Source: Alteribacillus bidgolensis (GTDB lineage Bacteria > Bacillota > Bacilli > Bacillales > Marinococcaceae). Taken from it: 64,000 nucleotides of DNA. Where the stretch lies: NCBI RefSeq assembly GCF_002886255.1, contig NZ_KZ614149.1:3965272-4029271 (forward strand). Direction: 5' to 3'. Positions 1-8,587 of this stretch are shown in pieces. How positions within the stretch are numbered: the first letter of the stretch is position 1; every line of letters begins with the position of its first letter. A model generated the notes under the pieces. That model was given only the letters and a program-made list of their open reading frames with translations, made no database searches and was not told the origin of the DNA. Both the position numbers and the translations under genes were made by a program.

Positions 1-25
1 AAAATATTAAGAAAGGAGGAGCTTA

Positions 26-916
26 ATGAGTCATCAAGATATCCAATGGGGAATCGCACCAATTGGCTGGAGAAATGACGATATACCTGAAATCGGAAAA
101 GATAACACATTGTCGCATTTATTAGGAGATATTTGCATTTCCGGATTTGACGGGACAGAAGTTGGTGGATTCTTTCCGGAGCCTGACGTATTAAACAAAG
201 AACTGCGCCTTCGTAATTTAAAAATTGCAGGCAAATGGTTCTCGAGTTTTATCGTGCAAGATGGGGTAGAAAAGGCCGCAAAAGCGTTTCAAGAACACTG
301 TGCTTACCTACAAAAAGTGGGTGCGGCTGTAGCAGTTGTATCAGAACAGTCATACAGCATACAAAAACTGAAGAAAAATGTTTTTGAAGAAAAGCCCGAA
401 TTCACTGATCAAGAATGGGACAAACTGACGAGCGGACTTAATACGCTGGGGGAAATCGCTAATGAGCATGGATTAAAACTTGTATTTCATCACCATATGG
501 GAACAGGCGTCCAAACGCTCGAGGAAGTTGATCGGCTCATGGAGAGAACCGACCCCGCAAAAGTTCACCTGTTGTACGATACAGGCCATATTTACGTATC
601 TGATGAAGAATATATGCCGCTTCTTCGAAAGCATATGGACCGCGTTGCCCATGTTCATTTCAAAGATGTACGTAACCACATCATGAAGGAATGTGAAAAA
701 GACGGAAAGTGTTTCCTCGATTCATTTTTAGAGGGGATGTTTACTGTACCTGGCGATGGAGACTTGGATTTTACAGAAGTGTACGATGAATTATTAAAAC
801 ATGATTACAAGGGCTGGGTTGTCATCGAAGCAGAGCAAGACCCAGCAATAGCTCATCCGCTTGAATATGCATTGATTGCAAGGGAGTATTTAGACAACAA
901 TCTTTTGAATAAATAA
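26..916 (+). CDS. iolE: Inosose dehydratase IolE
   Basis: Catalyses dehydration of scyllo-inosose (2-keto-myo-inositol) to the trihydroxycyclohexane-dione, the second step of cytosolic myo-inositol catabolism. The 296 residues give a full-length xylose isomerase-like TIM barrel. It begins with the IolE-typical WGIAPIGWRNDDIPEIG block and carries KWFSS, HHHMGTGVQT, DTGHIYVSD and HVHFKD segments, which I recognise from B. subtilis IolE. The ATG follows a strong AAGGAGGAG site at 12-20. It is the first gene of an iolE-iolG-iolI run, and the window edge cuts off whatever lies upstream, probably further iol genes. Family identity is very secure. Confidence 0.95.
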   Translation: MSHQDIQWGIAPIGWRNDDIPEIGKDNTLSHLLGDICISGFDGTEVGGFFPEPDVLNKELRLRNLKIAGKWFSSFIVQDGVEKAAKAFQEHCAYLQKVGAAVAVVSEQSYSIQKLKKNVFEEKPEFTDQEWDKLTSGLNTLGEIANEHGLKLVFHHHMGTGVQTLEEVDRLMERTDPAKVHLLYDTGHIYVSDEEYMPLLRKHMDRVAHVHFKDVRNHIMKECEKDGKCFLDSFLEGMFTVPGDGDLDFTEVYDELLKHDYKGWVVIEAEQDPAIAHPLEYALIAREYLDNNLLNK

Positions 917-981
917 TTGCAGAGTTGCTTAAGGGAATGTTTAGCTTCTCTGCTTCACTCAAATGAAAGCGAGGGATTTTG

Positions 982-2019
982 ATGACACTAGGATTTGGAG
1001 TAGTAGGAACTGGAGCGATTGGCCGCGAACATATTAAACGTATTACGAAAACGCTTACGGGTGCAGATATTGTTGCGGTAACAGATGTGAACCAAGAATT
1101 AGCTGAAAAGACAATCGGCGATTTAGATTTAAATGCAAACGTTTATGAAGATGATTCTGCCCTCCTGCAGGATGACAATGTCCAGGCCGTCCTTGTGACA
1201 AGTTGGGGACCTGCTCATGAAAGTACCGTGCTTAAAGCAATTGAAGCAGGAAAATTTGTATTCGTAGAAAAACCGTTGGCAACAACAGCAGAAGGTTGTA
1301 TGCGTATTGTGGAAGCAGAGCAAAAGCACGGAAAACGTCTCGTACAAGTCGGTTTTATGCGTCGTTATGATAACGGTTACCGGCAAATGAAGCAGGCGAT
1401 TGAAAACAATTTTATCGGAGAACCACTTATGGTCCGCTGTGCCCATCGTAATCCGGAAGTAGGAGAGCGGTACACGCTTGATATGGCCATTTTAGATACT
1501 CTCATTCATGAAATCGATACGCTTCACTGGCTCGTAGGAGATGATTATAAATCTATTCAAGTGACGTATCCAAAGAAAACAAGCAAAGCATTAGAGCATT
1601 TAAGAGATCCTCAAATTGTGACATTAGAAACAAAAAGCGGAATAATCATTCATGCAGAAATTTTTGTAAATTGTCAGTTTGGTTATGATATCCAATGTGA
1701 AGTGATTGGAGAAGAAGGAATCGTGAAGCTTCCAGAAGTACCGACACTGGAATATCGAAAGGACGGTGTACTTGGATCAGGTATCCTTCAAGACTGGCAA
1801 AATCGATTTAACGATGCCTTTAATAACGAGTTTCAAGACTTTATCGACTCGGTTAGGCACAAAGGGGAACCACAAGGACCATCATCTTGGGATGGATACA
1901 TTGCAGCAGTTACAGGAGATGCCGGCGTAAAGGCACAGAAATCTGAGAAAGTGGAACCAATTGAACTTCCAGACCGTCCGGAATTTTATCAACAAAAGAA
2001 ATCGGAGGAAATCGTATGA
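982..2019 (+). CDS. iolG: Inositol 2-dehydrogenase IolG
   Basis: NAD-dependent oxidation of myo-inositol to scyllo-inosose, the first catabolic step. It is a Gfo/Idh/MocA fold: an N-terminal Rossmann domain with GTGAIG near residue 10, the EKPLATTAEG segment carrying the conserved Lys, and a C-terminal substrate domain with DTLIHEIDTLHWL containing the catalytic Asp and His. ATG 982 is preferred over the in-frame TTG at 979 because GAGGGA at 971-976 is correctly spaced. Length (345 aa) is normal. The stop overlaps the iolI start by 4 bases, so the two are translationally coupled. The gene order is consistent with an inositol operon. Confidence 0.94.
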   Translation: MTLGFGVVGTGAIGREHIKRITKTLTGADIVAVTDVNQELAEKTIGDLDLNANVYEDDSALLQDDNVQAVLVTSWGPAHESTVLKAIEAGKFVFVEKPLATTAEGCMRIVEAEQKHGKRLVQVGFMRRYDNGYRQMKQAIENNFIGEPLMVRCAHRNPEVGERYTLDMAILDTLIHEIDTLHWLVGDDYKSIQVTYPKKTSKALEHLRDPQIVTLETKSGIIIHAEIFVNCQFGYDIQCEVIGEEGIVKLPEVPTLEYRKDGVLGSGILQDWQNRFNDAFNNEFQDFIDSVRHKGEPQGPSSWDGYIAAVTGDAGVKAQKSEKVEPIELPDRPEFYQQKKSEEIV

Positions 2020-2855
2020 AACTTTGCTATAACCAGGCGACAACTCTTGAAAACTCCAACCTGGAAAAAGACTTAGAGCTATGTGAAAAGCATGGTTACG
2101 ATTATATTGAAATTCGCACAATGGATAAGCTTCCAGAGTATTTAGAGAGCCATTCTATTGATGATTTGGCAACATTTTTTCAAAATAACCATATTAAGCC
2201 ACTCGCAATGAATGCTCTTGTTTTCTTTAATAATCGCACAAAAGAAGATCACCAAGCAAATATTCAAGAGTTTAAAGACACATTGGAGAAAGCGAAGAAA
2301 ATTGGTGCGGAATATATTGTTGCAGTACCGCTCGTTACAGAAGAAAAAATTTTAAAAGAAGATATTAAGCAAAGTGCGGTCGAGGTGTTAACGGAACTTT
2401 CTGCCCTTGCTGAAGCTTATGATATTAAGGTGGCGCTGGAGTTTGTCGGTCACCCGCAATGTACGATTAACACATTCGGGCAAGCGTACGATATTGTTGA
2501 AACCGTGAACCGAAGTAACGTAGGACTTGTTCTTGACTGCTTCCATTTTCACGCAATGGGCTCTGATATGGAAGATTTAAAAAAGGCAAATGCGGATAAA
2601 ATCTTTATTCTTCATATTGATGATACAGAAGATTTTCCAATCGGCTTTTTGACTGATGAAGATCGTGTTTGGCCGGGTCAAGGGGCAATTGATCTGGAAG
2701 GAATTATTTCAACTGTTAAAGAAAAAGGATTTGATGGTGCGGTATCTGTTGAGTTATTCCGTCCGGAATATTACAAACTGGATCCAGATGAAGTGATTAA
2801 GACTGCAAAAGATACTTCGTTAGAAGTTTTAAATAGGCTTCACGCAATTGTATAA
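2016..2855 (+). CDS. iolI: Inosose isomerase IolI
   Basis: Interconverts 2-keto-myo-inositol and 1-keto-D-chiro-inositol, which lets chiro-inositol enter the pathway. The 279-residue TIM barrel has all four metal ligands known for B. subtilis IolI at identical positions: Glu142, Asp174, His200 and Glu246. The start opens with KLCYNQATTLENSNL, very close to the B. subtilis protein. The ATG overlaps the iolG stop and the gene ends in front of a rho-independent terminator, so it closes the iolE-G-I unit. Full length, no oddities. Confidence 0.95.
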   Translation: MKLCYNQATTLENSNLEKDLELCEKHGYDYIEIRTMDKLPEYLESHSIDDLATFFQNNHIKPLAMNALVFFNNRTKEDHQANIQEFKDTLEKAKKIGAEYIVAVPLVTEEKILKEDIKQSAVEVLTELSALAEAYDIKVALEFVGHPQCTINTFGQAYDIVETVNRSNVGLVLDCFHFHAMGSDMEDLKKANADKIFILHIDDTEDFPIGFLTDEDRVWPGQGAIDLEGIISTVKEKGFDGAVSVELFRPEYYKLDPDEVIKTAKDTSLEVLNRLHAIV

Positions 2856-2893
2856 AGAAAACGCATTCTAAAAATGTACGTTTATTACACTTG

Positions 2894-2923
2894 CCACTTG
2901 GCGTTTTGTCAAGTGGTTCTTTT
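2894..2923 (+). terminator. Rho-independent terminator of the iol run
   Basis: A 7-bp perfect stem (CCACTTG / CAAGTGG) with a 9-base loop is followed by TTCTTTT, 39 bases after the iolI stop. Confidence 0.8.
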
Positions 2924-2950
2924 ATTATAGCGCAATTTTTCTGAGAAACA

Positions 2951-2988
2951 AAAGAAGACTGCGTTAAATGGTAACACAGTCTTCTTTT
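2951..2988 (-). terminator. Terminator of the SDR/tautomerase/iolR operon (works both ways)
   Basis: An 11-bp stem (AAAGAAGACTG / CAGTCTTCTTT) lies just beyond the SDR stop codon. It is U-rich on both strands, so it can serve the minus-strand operon and back up the iol terminator. Confidence 0.8.
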
Positions 2989-2996
2989 AAGAACTA

Positions 2997-3770
2997 TTAT
3001 TGAGTTGAAAGATGACCATTAACAAGCCAGCCCCCATCTACCTTCAGAATGACACCTGTCACGTAATCAGAATCCTCTGAGGCAAGAAACGTAGCAGGAC
3101 CAGCCATATCTTCTGCATTAGCTAGTCGTCCGAGAGGGATACGATCTTCTAGTTGTGCCGGATCATGAACCCCTTTTTCCACTAAGTTATCGAAAATCGG
3201 TGTGCGGACGTATCCGGGGCTAATAGCGTTCACTTGTATATTGTACTTGCCCCATTCTAATGCCAGCGTTTCTGTTAATTGGCGAACGGCACCTTTACTA
3301 GCAGCATAGGCTGCACGTTGCGGTATGCCGGCGTGCGCCGCAATCGAAGTGATGTTAATTATTTTACCGCCGGTGATTTGTTTTATCATTTGTTTACCGA
3401 CTAGCCTGGACATAAGAAATGTGCCGGTTGAGTTAACATCAATGCATCTATTCCAGCTGTCCAAACTTAACGATTCAGATGGAGAGACCATAGTCATTCC
3501 GGCTGCGTTCACCAGAATATCTACACTGCCAAAACGATCTTTTGTCGTTTGGACGATTTGCTCGGCCTCTTTTTCTTTTGAAACGTCTCCAGCAATGTAA
3601 TCTGTTGAGGCGCCTAGCTCGTTTAGTTCTTTTGTTTTTTCTTTTAGAGATGCTTCTGTTCTTGCTGTGATCATAACGGAAGCACCTTCTTTAGTAAAAG
3701 CGGTGGCGATAGCACCACCGATTCCGCTGCTTCCGCCGGTTATAAGAGCGGCTTTATTTTTTAGTCTCAT
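2997..3770 (-). CDS. Short-chain dehydrogenase/reductase (YusR/FabG-like)
   Basis: NAD(P)-dependent oxidoreductase of the classical SDR family, 257 aa. It shows the cofactor loop TGGSSGIG at 11-18, an NAAG motif near 88-91, and the catalytic Ser142, Tyr155 and Lys159 (YAASK). The C-terminal KVDGGW is typical. The substrate cannot be read from sequence. It is third in a minus-strand run (IolR-like regulator, tautomerase, SDR), 51 bases after the tautomerase. In B. subtilis a similar tautomerase/SDR pair is yusQ-yusR. Sitting inside the iol region suggests oxidation or reduction of a cyclitol or keto-sugar, but this is inference. The ATG has GAGAGGAG about 10 bases upstream. Confidence 0.88.
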   Translation of the reverse strand: MRLKNKAALITGGSSGIGGAIATAFTKEGASVMITARTEASLKEKTKELNELGASTDYIAGDVSKEKEAEQIVQTTKDRFGSVDILVNAAGMTMVSPSESLSLDSWNRCIDVNSTGTFLMSRLVGKQMIKQITGGKIINITSIAAHAGIPQRAAYAASKGAVRQLTETLALEWGKYNIQVNAISPGYVRTPIFDNLVEKGVHDPAQLEDRIPLGRLANAEDMAGPATFLASEDSDYVTGVILKVDGGWLVNGHLSTQ

Positions 3771-3821
3771 ATATTATATTTGACTCCTCTCTTAATTGAA
3801 GCCACCTTCAAATAACAATCG

Positions 3822-4211
3822 CTATAGTTTCCCTGTTAAAAATTGGGCTTCACCGTTTCCGAAGCTCCAATCTGCATCGCTGTTTTCTGTAATATTTACC
3901 ATAACGTCTTCTGGTGAAATTCCACATTCTTTTTCTAAACTCTCGACAATTAAACGGTAAAGATTCTCTTTCTTTTCTTTCGTTCTTGTCTTACTGACAA
4001 CGCTGATTACAATAACATTGTTTGTTCGCGTTAGACCAAGCCCGGTGTCTTCAATTATCATTTCATTTGGTTTGTGCTGATGCACTATTTGATAACGATC
4101 AGACTCGGGTACATCAAATGCTTCAACCATTGCATGATGAGCAGCATCTAGCATCTTTTTCAGTTCTTTGTCACTGCGGCCTTCTATTACATCAAATCTT
4201 AATAATGGCAT
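3822..4211 (-). CDS. Tautomerase superfamily protein (YusQ-like)
   Basis: A 129-residue 4-oxalocrotonate tautomerase-like protein. Pro2, directly after the initiator Met (MPLLRF), is the expected catalytic N-terminal proline once Met is removed. The MPLLRFDVIEGRS start and ITEN...DWSFG..EAQFLTG end match the Bacillus YusQ group, which is twice the size of classical 4-OT monomers. It lies 22 bases after the IolR-like gene and upstream of an SDR, so the three probably share a transcript. Because inositol breakdown passes through diketones and enols, a keto-enol tautomerase here is plausible but unproven. Confidence 0.85.
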   Translation of the reverse strand: MPLLRFDVIEGRSDKELKKMLDAAHHAMVEAFDVPESDRYQIVHQHKPNEMIIEDTGLGLTRTNNVIVISVVSKTRTKEKKENLYRLIVESLEKECGISPEDVMVNITENSDADWSFGNGEAQFLTGKL

Positions 4212-4233
4212 ATGGTTTCATCCTCCTAAAAAG

Positions 4234-4995
4234 TTATGCCTTTTCTGCGATACGTAAAAGGACATTGTTTTTTTCTAAATAATTTAAAAATGCATCAGAC
4301 AGATTACTGTCTGTTACAATACAATCCACTGATTCAAGAGAAGTATAGGTGATCAACGCATGTTTATCAAATTTGGTTCTATCTGCTAAGACATTGACTT
4401 CAGCGCTTTTTTTGACGACTTCTTTTTTTATCTCATTTTCCAACGGAGACGCATGCGTTACCCCGTTATCCATGGAGATGCCAGTAGTAGCCATAAATGC
4501 TTTATTTATGTTGTATGAAGTGAGAACATTGGTATTTTGTAAGCTGATAAATGAATTTGTGGCAGAATCAAACAGACCGCCGGTTGTAATAATGGTAATA
4601 TTCGGCTCTTGTTTGGCGTGCACAATAAAGTCAAGATTATTGGTTAGAACTGTTACCTTCTTTCCTCGTAAGTATTCTGCCATGTATACGGTAGTGGTGC
4701 CGCTGTCTACGAAAATAATATCATCATCTTCCACCATTTCTGAGCCAGCTTTAGCAATGCGGTGTTTAGCCGTTTCGTTTACAATTTGTCTTTCTTCATA
4801 CTGTGCCAGTTGAGAGTCGTGAATGGATACGCCTCCGTGCACTTTTTTTAACTGCCCATCATTAACGAGCTTTTGGATATCCCGGCGAATAGTATTCACA
4901 GAAACATTAAATGTTTCCGACAGATGATCAAACGAGACAACCTGGTTTCTTTCAACATATCTTCGTATTTCTTCAATACGCTGCGTTTTGATCAA
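4234..4995 (-). CDS. iolR: DeoR-family repressor, IolR-like
   Basis: A 253-residue DeoR/GlpR regulator. It has an N-terminal winged helix (residues about 5-60, containing NTIRRDIQKL) and a C-terminal sugar-phosphate sensor domain with the DSGTTT loop near 97-102. The segments YNINKAFM.TTG, ENEIKK and LADRTKFDK resemble B. subtilis IolR, which senses 2-deoxy-5-keto-gluconate-6-phosphate and represses iol genes. It leads the tautomerase-SDR operon and is divergent from iolJ, whose promoter region contains three IolR-type half-sites. The iolR assignment rests on this similarity and on context, not on proof. Confidence 0.75.
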   Translation of the reverse strand: MIKTQRIEEIRRYVERNQVVSFDHLSETFNVSVNTIRRDIQKLVNDGQLKKVHGGVSIHDSQLAQYEERQIVNETAKHRIAKAGSEMVEDDDIIFVDSGTTTVYMAEYLRGKKVTVLTNNLDFIVHAKQEPNITIITTGGLFDSATNSFISLQNTNVLTSYNINKAFMATTGISMDNGVTHASPLENEIKKEVVKKSAEVNVLADRTKFDKHALITYTSLESVDCIVTDSNLSDAFLNYLEKNNVLLRIAEKA

Positions 4996-5138
4996 TTAAG
5001 ACCCTTCCTAACTAACTAATTTCTGCTCGTCTTTTTATATTATCAATAGATTATCTAAAAATTATTAAATATGGAACAGGATATATATATGGATTACTCA
5101 TCACTATTATATCATAAAACAAAATTTTATACATTTAT

Positions 5139-5171
5139 TTATCAAAAAATAATCAAAAGATATCAAAAAGA
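5139..5171 (+). promoter_or_regulatory. Triple IolR-type operator upstream of iolJ
   Basis: Three direct copies of an ATCAAAAA-like element start at 5139, 5150 and 5160, so they are phased 10-11 bases apart. The known IolR consensus is WRAYCAADARD. The middle copy (TAATCAAAAGA) matches all 11 positions, and the two flanking copies match 10 of 11. They lie 43-75 bases before the iolJ ATG, next to a TAAAAT that may be its -10, and could also control the divergent repressor gene. Confidence 0.65.
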
Positions 5172-5213
5172 TGATAAAATACAGATAAATAATAATGAGG
5201 AGTGGTAATAACG

Positions 5214-6065
5214 ATGTTAGTCTCGATGAAAAAAATGTTACAAGAAGCAAAGCGAGAAGGGTATGCAATAGGACAGTACAACATTAATAATTTAGAGTTT
5301 ATTCCAGCTTTTCTGCGCGTGGCAGAAGAGGAAAAATCACCTATGATAATCGCTGCCTCTGACCGTATGGTAGATTTTCTCGGGGGATTTAAAAATATCG
5401 CAGGGATGGTTCAAACTCTTTATGAAGACATGGAGATTAAAGTACCTATTGCTCTTCATCTTGATCATGGTCAAAGTGTGGCACGCTGTAAACAGGCAAT
5501 TGATGCTGGGTTTAGTTCTGTCATGATTGATGGATCCCATCATCCTATTGATGAAAATATCAAAATGACGCAGGAAGTGGCTGCTTATGCTAAGCCGTAC
5601 GGCGTGTCAGTAGAAGCAGAAGTTGGAACTGTCGGAGGGCAAGAGGATGGTCTTGTTGGCGGAGTGCAATATGCGGATGTACACGAATGTATTAGGTTAG
5701 TACAAGAAGCAGAAATTGATGCGCTCGCCGCAGCTCTTGGATCGGTTCACGGACCATATCAGGGAGATCCGAATCTTGGTTTTGAACAGATGGAGGAAAT
5801 CTCTCGCCAAACGCAAGTCCCCCTTGTATTACACGGAGGAACTGGTATCCCAACACACCAAATTCAAAGAGCGATCTCTTTGGGGCATGCAAAAATTAAC
5901 GTAAATACGGAAAGTATTCAAGCATGGACGAAAGCTGTCCGAAAAAAGCTTTCAGAAGACGAAAAAGTTTATGAACCACGACTTATCTTGCTTCCAGCAA
6001 TTGAAGCCGTAGAGAAATCCGTGAAAGAGAAAATACATGAATTTGGAACGAATGGTAAAGCGTAG
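5214..6065 (+). CDS. iolJ: 6-phospho-5-dehydro-2-deoxy-D-gluconate aldolase IolJ
   Basis: Class II (zinc) aldolase that splits the inositol intermediate DKGP into dihydroxyacetone phosphate and malonate semialdehyde. The 283 residues contain HLDHG, DGSHHPIDEN, EAEVGTVGGQEDG, LGSVHG, LHGGTGIP and INVNTE blocks, giving the metal His residues and phosphate-binding loops of the Fba family. The SMKxxLxxAKREgYAIGQ start and PIDENI segment favour IolJ over glycolytic Fba, as do the IolR-type operators upstream. ATG 5214 is chosen because GAGGAG lies at 5197-5202. The GTG at 5204 and upstream codons lie inside that site. It is separated from iolEGI by the divergent repressor operon. Confidence 0.85.
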   Translation: MLVSMKKMLQEAKREGYAIGQYNINNLEFIPAFLRVAEEEKSPMIIAASDRMVDFLGGFKNIAGMVQTLYEDMEIKVPIALHLDHGQSVARCKQAIDAGFSSVMIDGSHHPIDENIKMTQEVAAYAKPYGVSVEAEVGTVGGQEDGLVGGVQYADVHECIRLVQEAEIDALAAALGSVHGPYQGDPNLGFEQMEEISRQTQVPLVLHGGTGIPTHQIQRAISLGHAKINVNTESIQAWTKAVRKKLSEDEKVYEPRLILLPAIEAVEKSVKEKIHEFGTNGKA

Positions 6066-6119
6066 TACTATTTCTTAATTATAAAGTTCGTATTGCATTG
6101 AATAAAATGTTCTAAGAAG

Positions 6120-6300
6120 TTTAGCGTTGTAACAGGACGTAATGCTTCACGATGTGTGGCTTCTACGTTTAACTTGCACAGGACGTGCTGACTTTTGCAT
6201 TGTGATCACAACGTTTAAGAAGTTAGCAGAAGTTTCTTAGAGCGGTTGCTGGCATTAGCCGATATTGCACGTCCTATGCGTTGACGTGTACGTTCTTAGT
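6120..6300 (+). repeat. Non-coding repeat/hairpin element in the iolJ-araC gap
   Basis: The 431-base gap between iolJ and the AraC gene has no credible ORF. ACAGGACGT occurs at 6132-6140 and 6178-6186, and AGGACGTGC at 6180-6188 recurs inverted at 6267-6275. Extended, the inverted arms match 12 of 13 bases. A perfect 12-base palindrome TTGTGATCACAA lies between at 6200-6211. This looks like a structured intergenic repeat. I cannot name the family. Confidence 0.5.
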
Positions 6301-6496
6301 AGAAGTTCATTTATTTTAGCGCCGAACTGCCTTTTTTGGAGTGCTTAATGTTTTTTCGCAAAGAAATATTTGTAAAAGATTTGAAAACGTGAAAAAAGTT
6401 ACTTTCGGAAGCTGGCTTGGCAGTGTTTTAATGAAAAACAAATGAGTAATCTCTTAACAAACGCTAGTTGTAATCGTATAAACAAGGAGGGGTTTT

Positions 6497-7408
6497 TTGA
6501 CATTAATAAATTTCGTATCAGGGAAAATCATTTTGAACCAAATGGTTAATCGCATAGATCAAAACGGAGCCGCCTTCAAGATTCACTATTGGGGGGCGAT
6601 GCCTGAACATTATAATACGCTTCGACATAAACATTCTTTTTTTGAAGTGTGTTACGTTTTAGAGGGAGAAGGGGTTTATTTAGACGGCAACCATACTTAT
6701 CCGCTGCAAGGAAATACGATGTTTATATCTAGGCCAAATGTTTCGCATCAATTAAAAAGTGAAAAAGGATTGTTTCTCATACACGTTGCATTTGAATTAA
6801 TAGAATCTGAATCGAGTCAAGAATGGATAAATATTATAGAAGATGCCAAGCAATGTCCGAAAGTAATCGTACAGATAAATGAGGAATATATTGCTGCTAT
6901 GTTGTGGAAATCCTTGTTCATCCAAGCGACAAAGGCAGAACATCCTTTTTTTGAAGAAACACTGACAAACCTGGCTGGGAATCTTATTATTTCGTTGTTA
7001 GAAACCTTTGTGCCCCTTTCTCAAAAGGGGAAACAAAAGAGCCTTATTGCCCCATCTTCTTCTCCACTCCTTAAACAAGTAAAACTCCATATTCGCGATA
7101 ATCTTTCAGGTTCTTTAAAACTAACGGATGTAGCGAGTCATTTCCATGTATCCAGCCGGCATTTATCTCGTATATTTGTATCTGAGCTAGGTGTTAGTTA
7201 CTCAGAATTTGTTCAAAATGAAAGAATACAAAAAGCCGCATCACTGCTTAAAACAACCGATTTATCTATTAGTGACATCGCCTTTGAAAGCGGTTTCTCA
7301 TCCGTTCATTATTTTACTCGTGTGTTCGCCTCTATTATGCGTGATCCTCCTGGGCGTTTCCGTTCACTCTATACAAATTTAAAAACAACTGAATTTACAG
7401 ATTATTAA
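6497..7408 (+). CDS. AraC-family transcriptional regulator
   Basis: A 303-residue one-component regulator. The N-terminal half (about 20-110) is a cupin-like sensor with H..R/KH and a DGN.Y.L..G.....P...H pattern. The C-terminal 100 residues carry the two AraC helix-turn-helix units (LTDVASHFHVSSRHLSRIF and DIAFESGFSSVHYFTRVF). Start: TTG 6497, because AAGGAGGGG ends 4 bases upstream; the next ATG at 6541 has no ribosome binding site. It sits between iolJ and the decayed iolT, so it may once have controlled sugar uptake. The inducer is unknown. Confidence 0.88.
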   Translation: MTLINFVSGKIILNQMVNRIDQNGAAFKIHYWGAMPEHYNTLRHKHSFFEVCYVLEGEGVYLDGNHTYPLQGNTMFISRPNVSHQLKSEKGLFLIHVAFELIESESSQEWINIIEDAKQCPKVIVQINEEYIAAMLWKSLFIQATKAEHPFFEETLTNLAGNLIISLLETFVPLSQKGKQKSLIAPSSSPLLKQVKLHIRDNLSGSLKLTDVASHFHVSSRHLSRIFVSELGVSYSEFVQNERIQKAASLLKTTDLSISDIAFESGFSSVHYFTRVFASIMRDPPGRFRSLYTNLKTTEFTDY

Positions 7409-7412
7409 TTGT

Positions 7413-7442
7413 TACCATTTATACAGTTGAAATGGTTTTTTG
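7413..7442 (+). terminator. Terminator after the AraC gene
   Basis: A 7-bp stem ACCATTT / AAATGGT with a 9-base loop runs directly into TTTTT, beginning 5 bases after the stop codon. Confidence 0.75.
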
Positions 7443-7506
7443 TTCATTAAAGTCCAGCAATAACGGTAGAAACAAAACTATTTTTATGAAAAGTCTTCAG
7501 AATATA

Positions 7507-8587
7507 AATCGATTGGTGATTTAATGTTGTCTGATCGTAACGGAAGACGCAAGGCTATCATTCATCTTGCTATTATCTTTTTTGTTGCCACACTCGGGTG
7601 TACTTTAGCACCAAATGCTATCATTATGGTTATTTTTCGTTTCATGTTGGGGTTAGCAGTAGGGGGGCGCATCAGTTACGGTACCGACTTTTTTAGCGGA
7701 AATAGCTCCTGCAGAACGAAGAGGGCGTATGGTTACTCAAAACGAATTAATGATTGTTACCGGACAGTTATTAGTCTTTACGCTTAATGCCGTTATTGGG
7801 AACACAATGGAAAGACCACGCTGGTATGCATCTAAAGGTGAATTTGGAGACGCTTTCAACATTTTAAAAAAAGTACGTGAAGAAAAATAGGCTAAGACAG
7901 AACTTGATGAAATCGAAACCAACATTGCCGAAGAGTCCAAAATTAAAAAAGCAAGCTTTAAAGACTTAACTGTTCCTTGGATACGCCGCATCGTTTTTCT
8001 AGGAATTGGAATCGCTGTCGTCCAGCAAATTACAGGTGTTAACTCAATTATGTATTATGGTACAAAAATTTTAATAGATTCTGGCTTCGAAACGAATGCC
8101 GGACTAATTGCAAATGTTTCCAATGGTATCATTTCGGTATTAGTTACTTTCGTTGGTATCTGGCTTCTTGGAAAGGTAGGCCGCCGTCCAATGTTGTTGA
8201 CTGGTCAAGTAGGTGTGACTACTGCACTTCCTTTTGTTGTGATGGCATTGACCGTTACTTTTCTTGCTTTTATGCAGGAAGCCATTGCACCAGTGACATG
8301 GCTGATGCTTAAATATTCCCATTGCAGTTGCGGGGAATGGGGATGAATGTAAGTGTATTTTGTCTTCGGACTGTTAATTTTCTTATAGTTTGGTATGTCC
8401 AGTGGCGCTCAGCAGTCTTGGTTTTACTACAACGTTCTTTATTTTTGTAAGGCTTAACGTTTTGGCAATTGCTTTTGTGATGAAATTTTTGCCAGAAACG
8501 AAAGGACGTACGTTGGAGCAGTTAGAACAATATTTCCGTTCGTATGATGAACAAGCACTTCGATCAACTGCTAGAAAAGCAAATTAA
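7507..8587 (+). pseudogene. iolT: Decayed inositol transporter (iolT-like MFS sugar symporter)
   Basis: Pieces in all three plus frames line up with B. subtilis IolT in order: SDRNGRRK near 7527, MVTQNELMIV near 7731, then VPWIRRIVF, VQQITGVNSIMYYG, WLLGKVGRRPML, FLAF...PVTWLML, and FLPETKGRTLEQLE at 8490-8529. There is no N-terminal first helix and no start codon. At least one frameshift falls near 7665-7740, a TAG interrupts VREEK-AKTEL at 7888-7890, and frames shift again around 8320-8400. Two internal stretches present in IolT are missing, and the whole is about 355 codons against roughly 470. It is a non-functional relic of the inositol uptake gene. Confidence 0.88.

Noticed and set aside
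2856..2872. cre-like AAGAAAACGCATTCT after iolI
   Set aside because: It lies between the iolI stop and its terminator, where a repressor site has no evident role, and one core base is wrong.
6378..6394. Possible CcpA cre site TTGAAAACGTGAAAA before the AraC gene
   Set aside because: Two conserved positions of the cre consensus are missing, including the second-half C, so it is too weak to claim.
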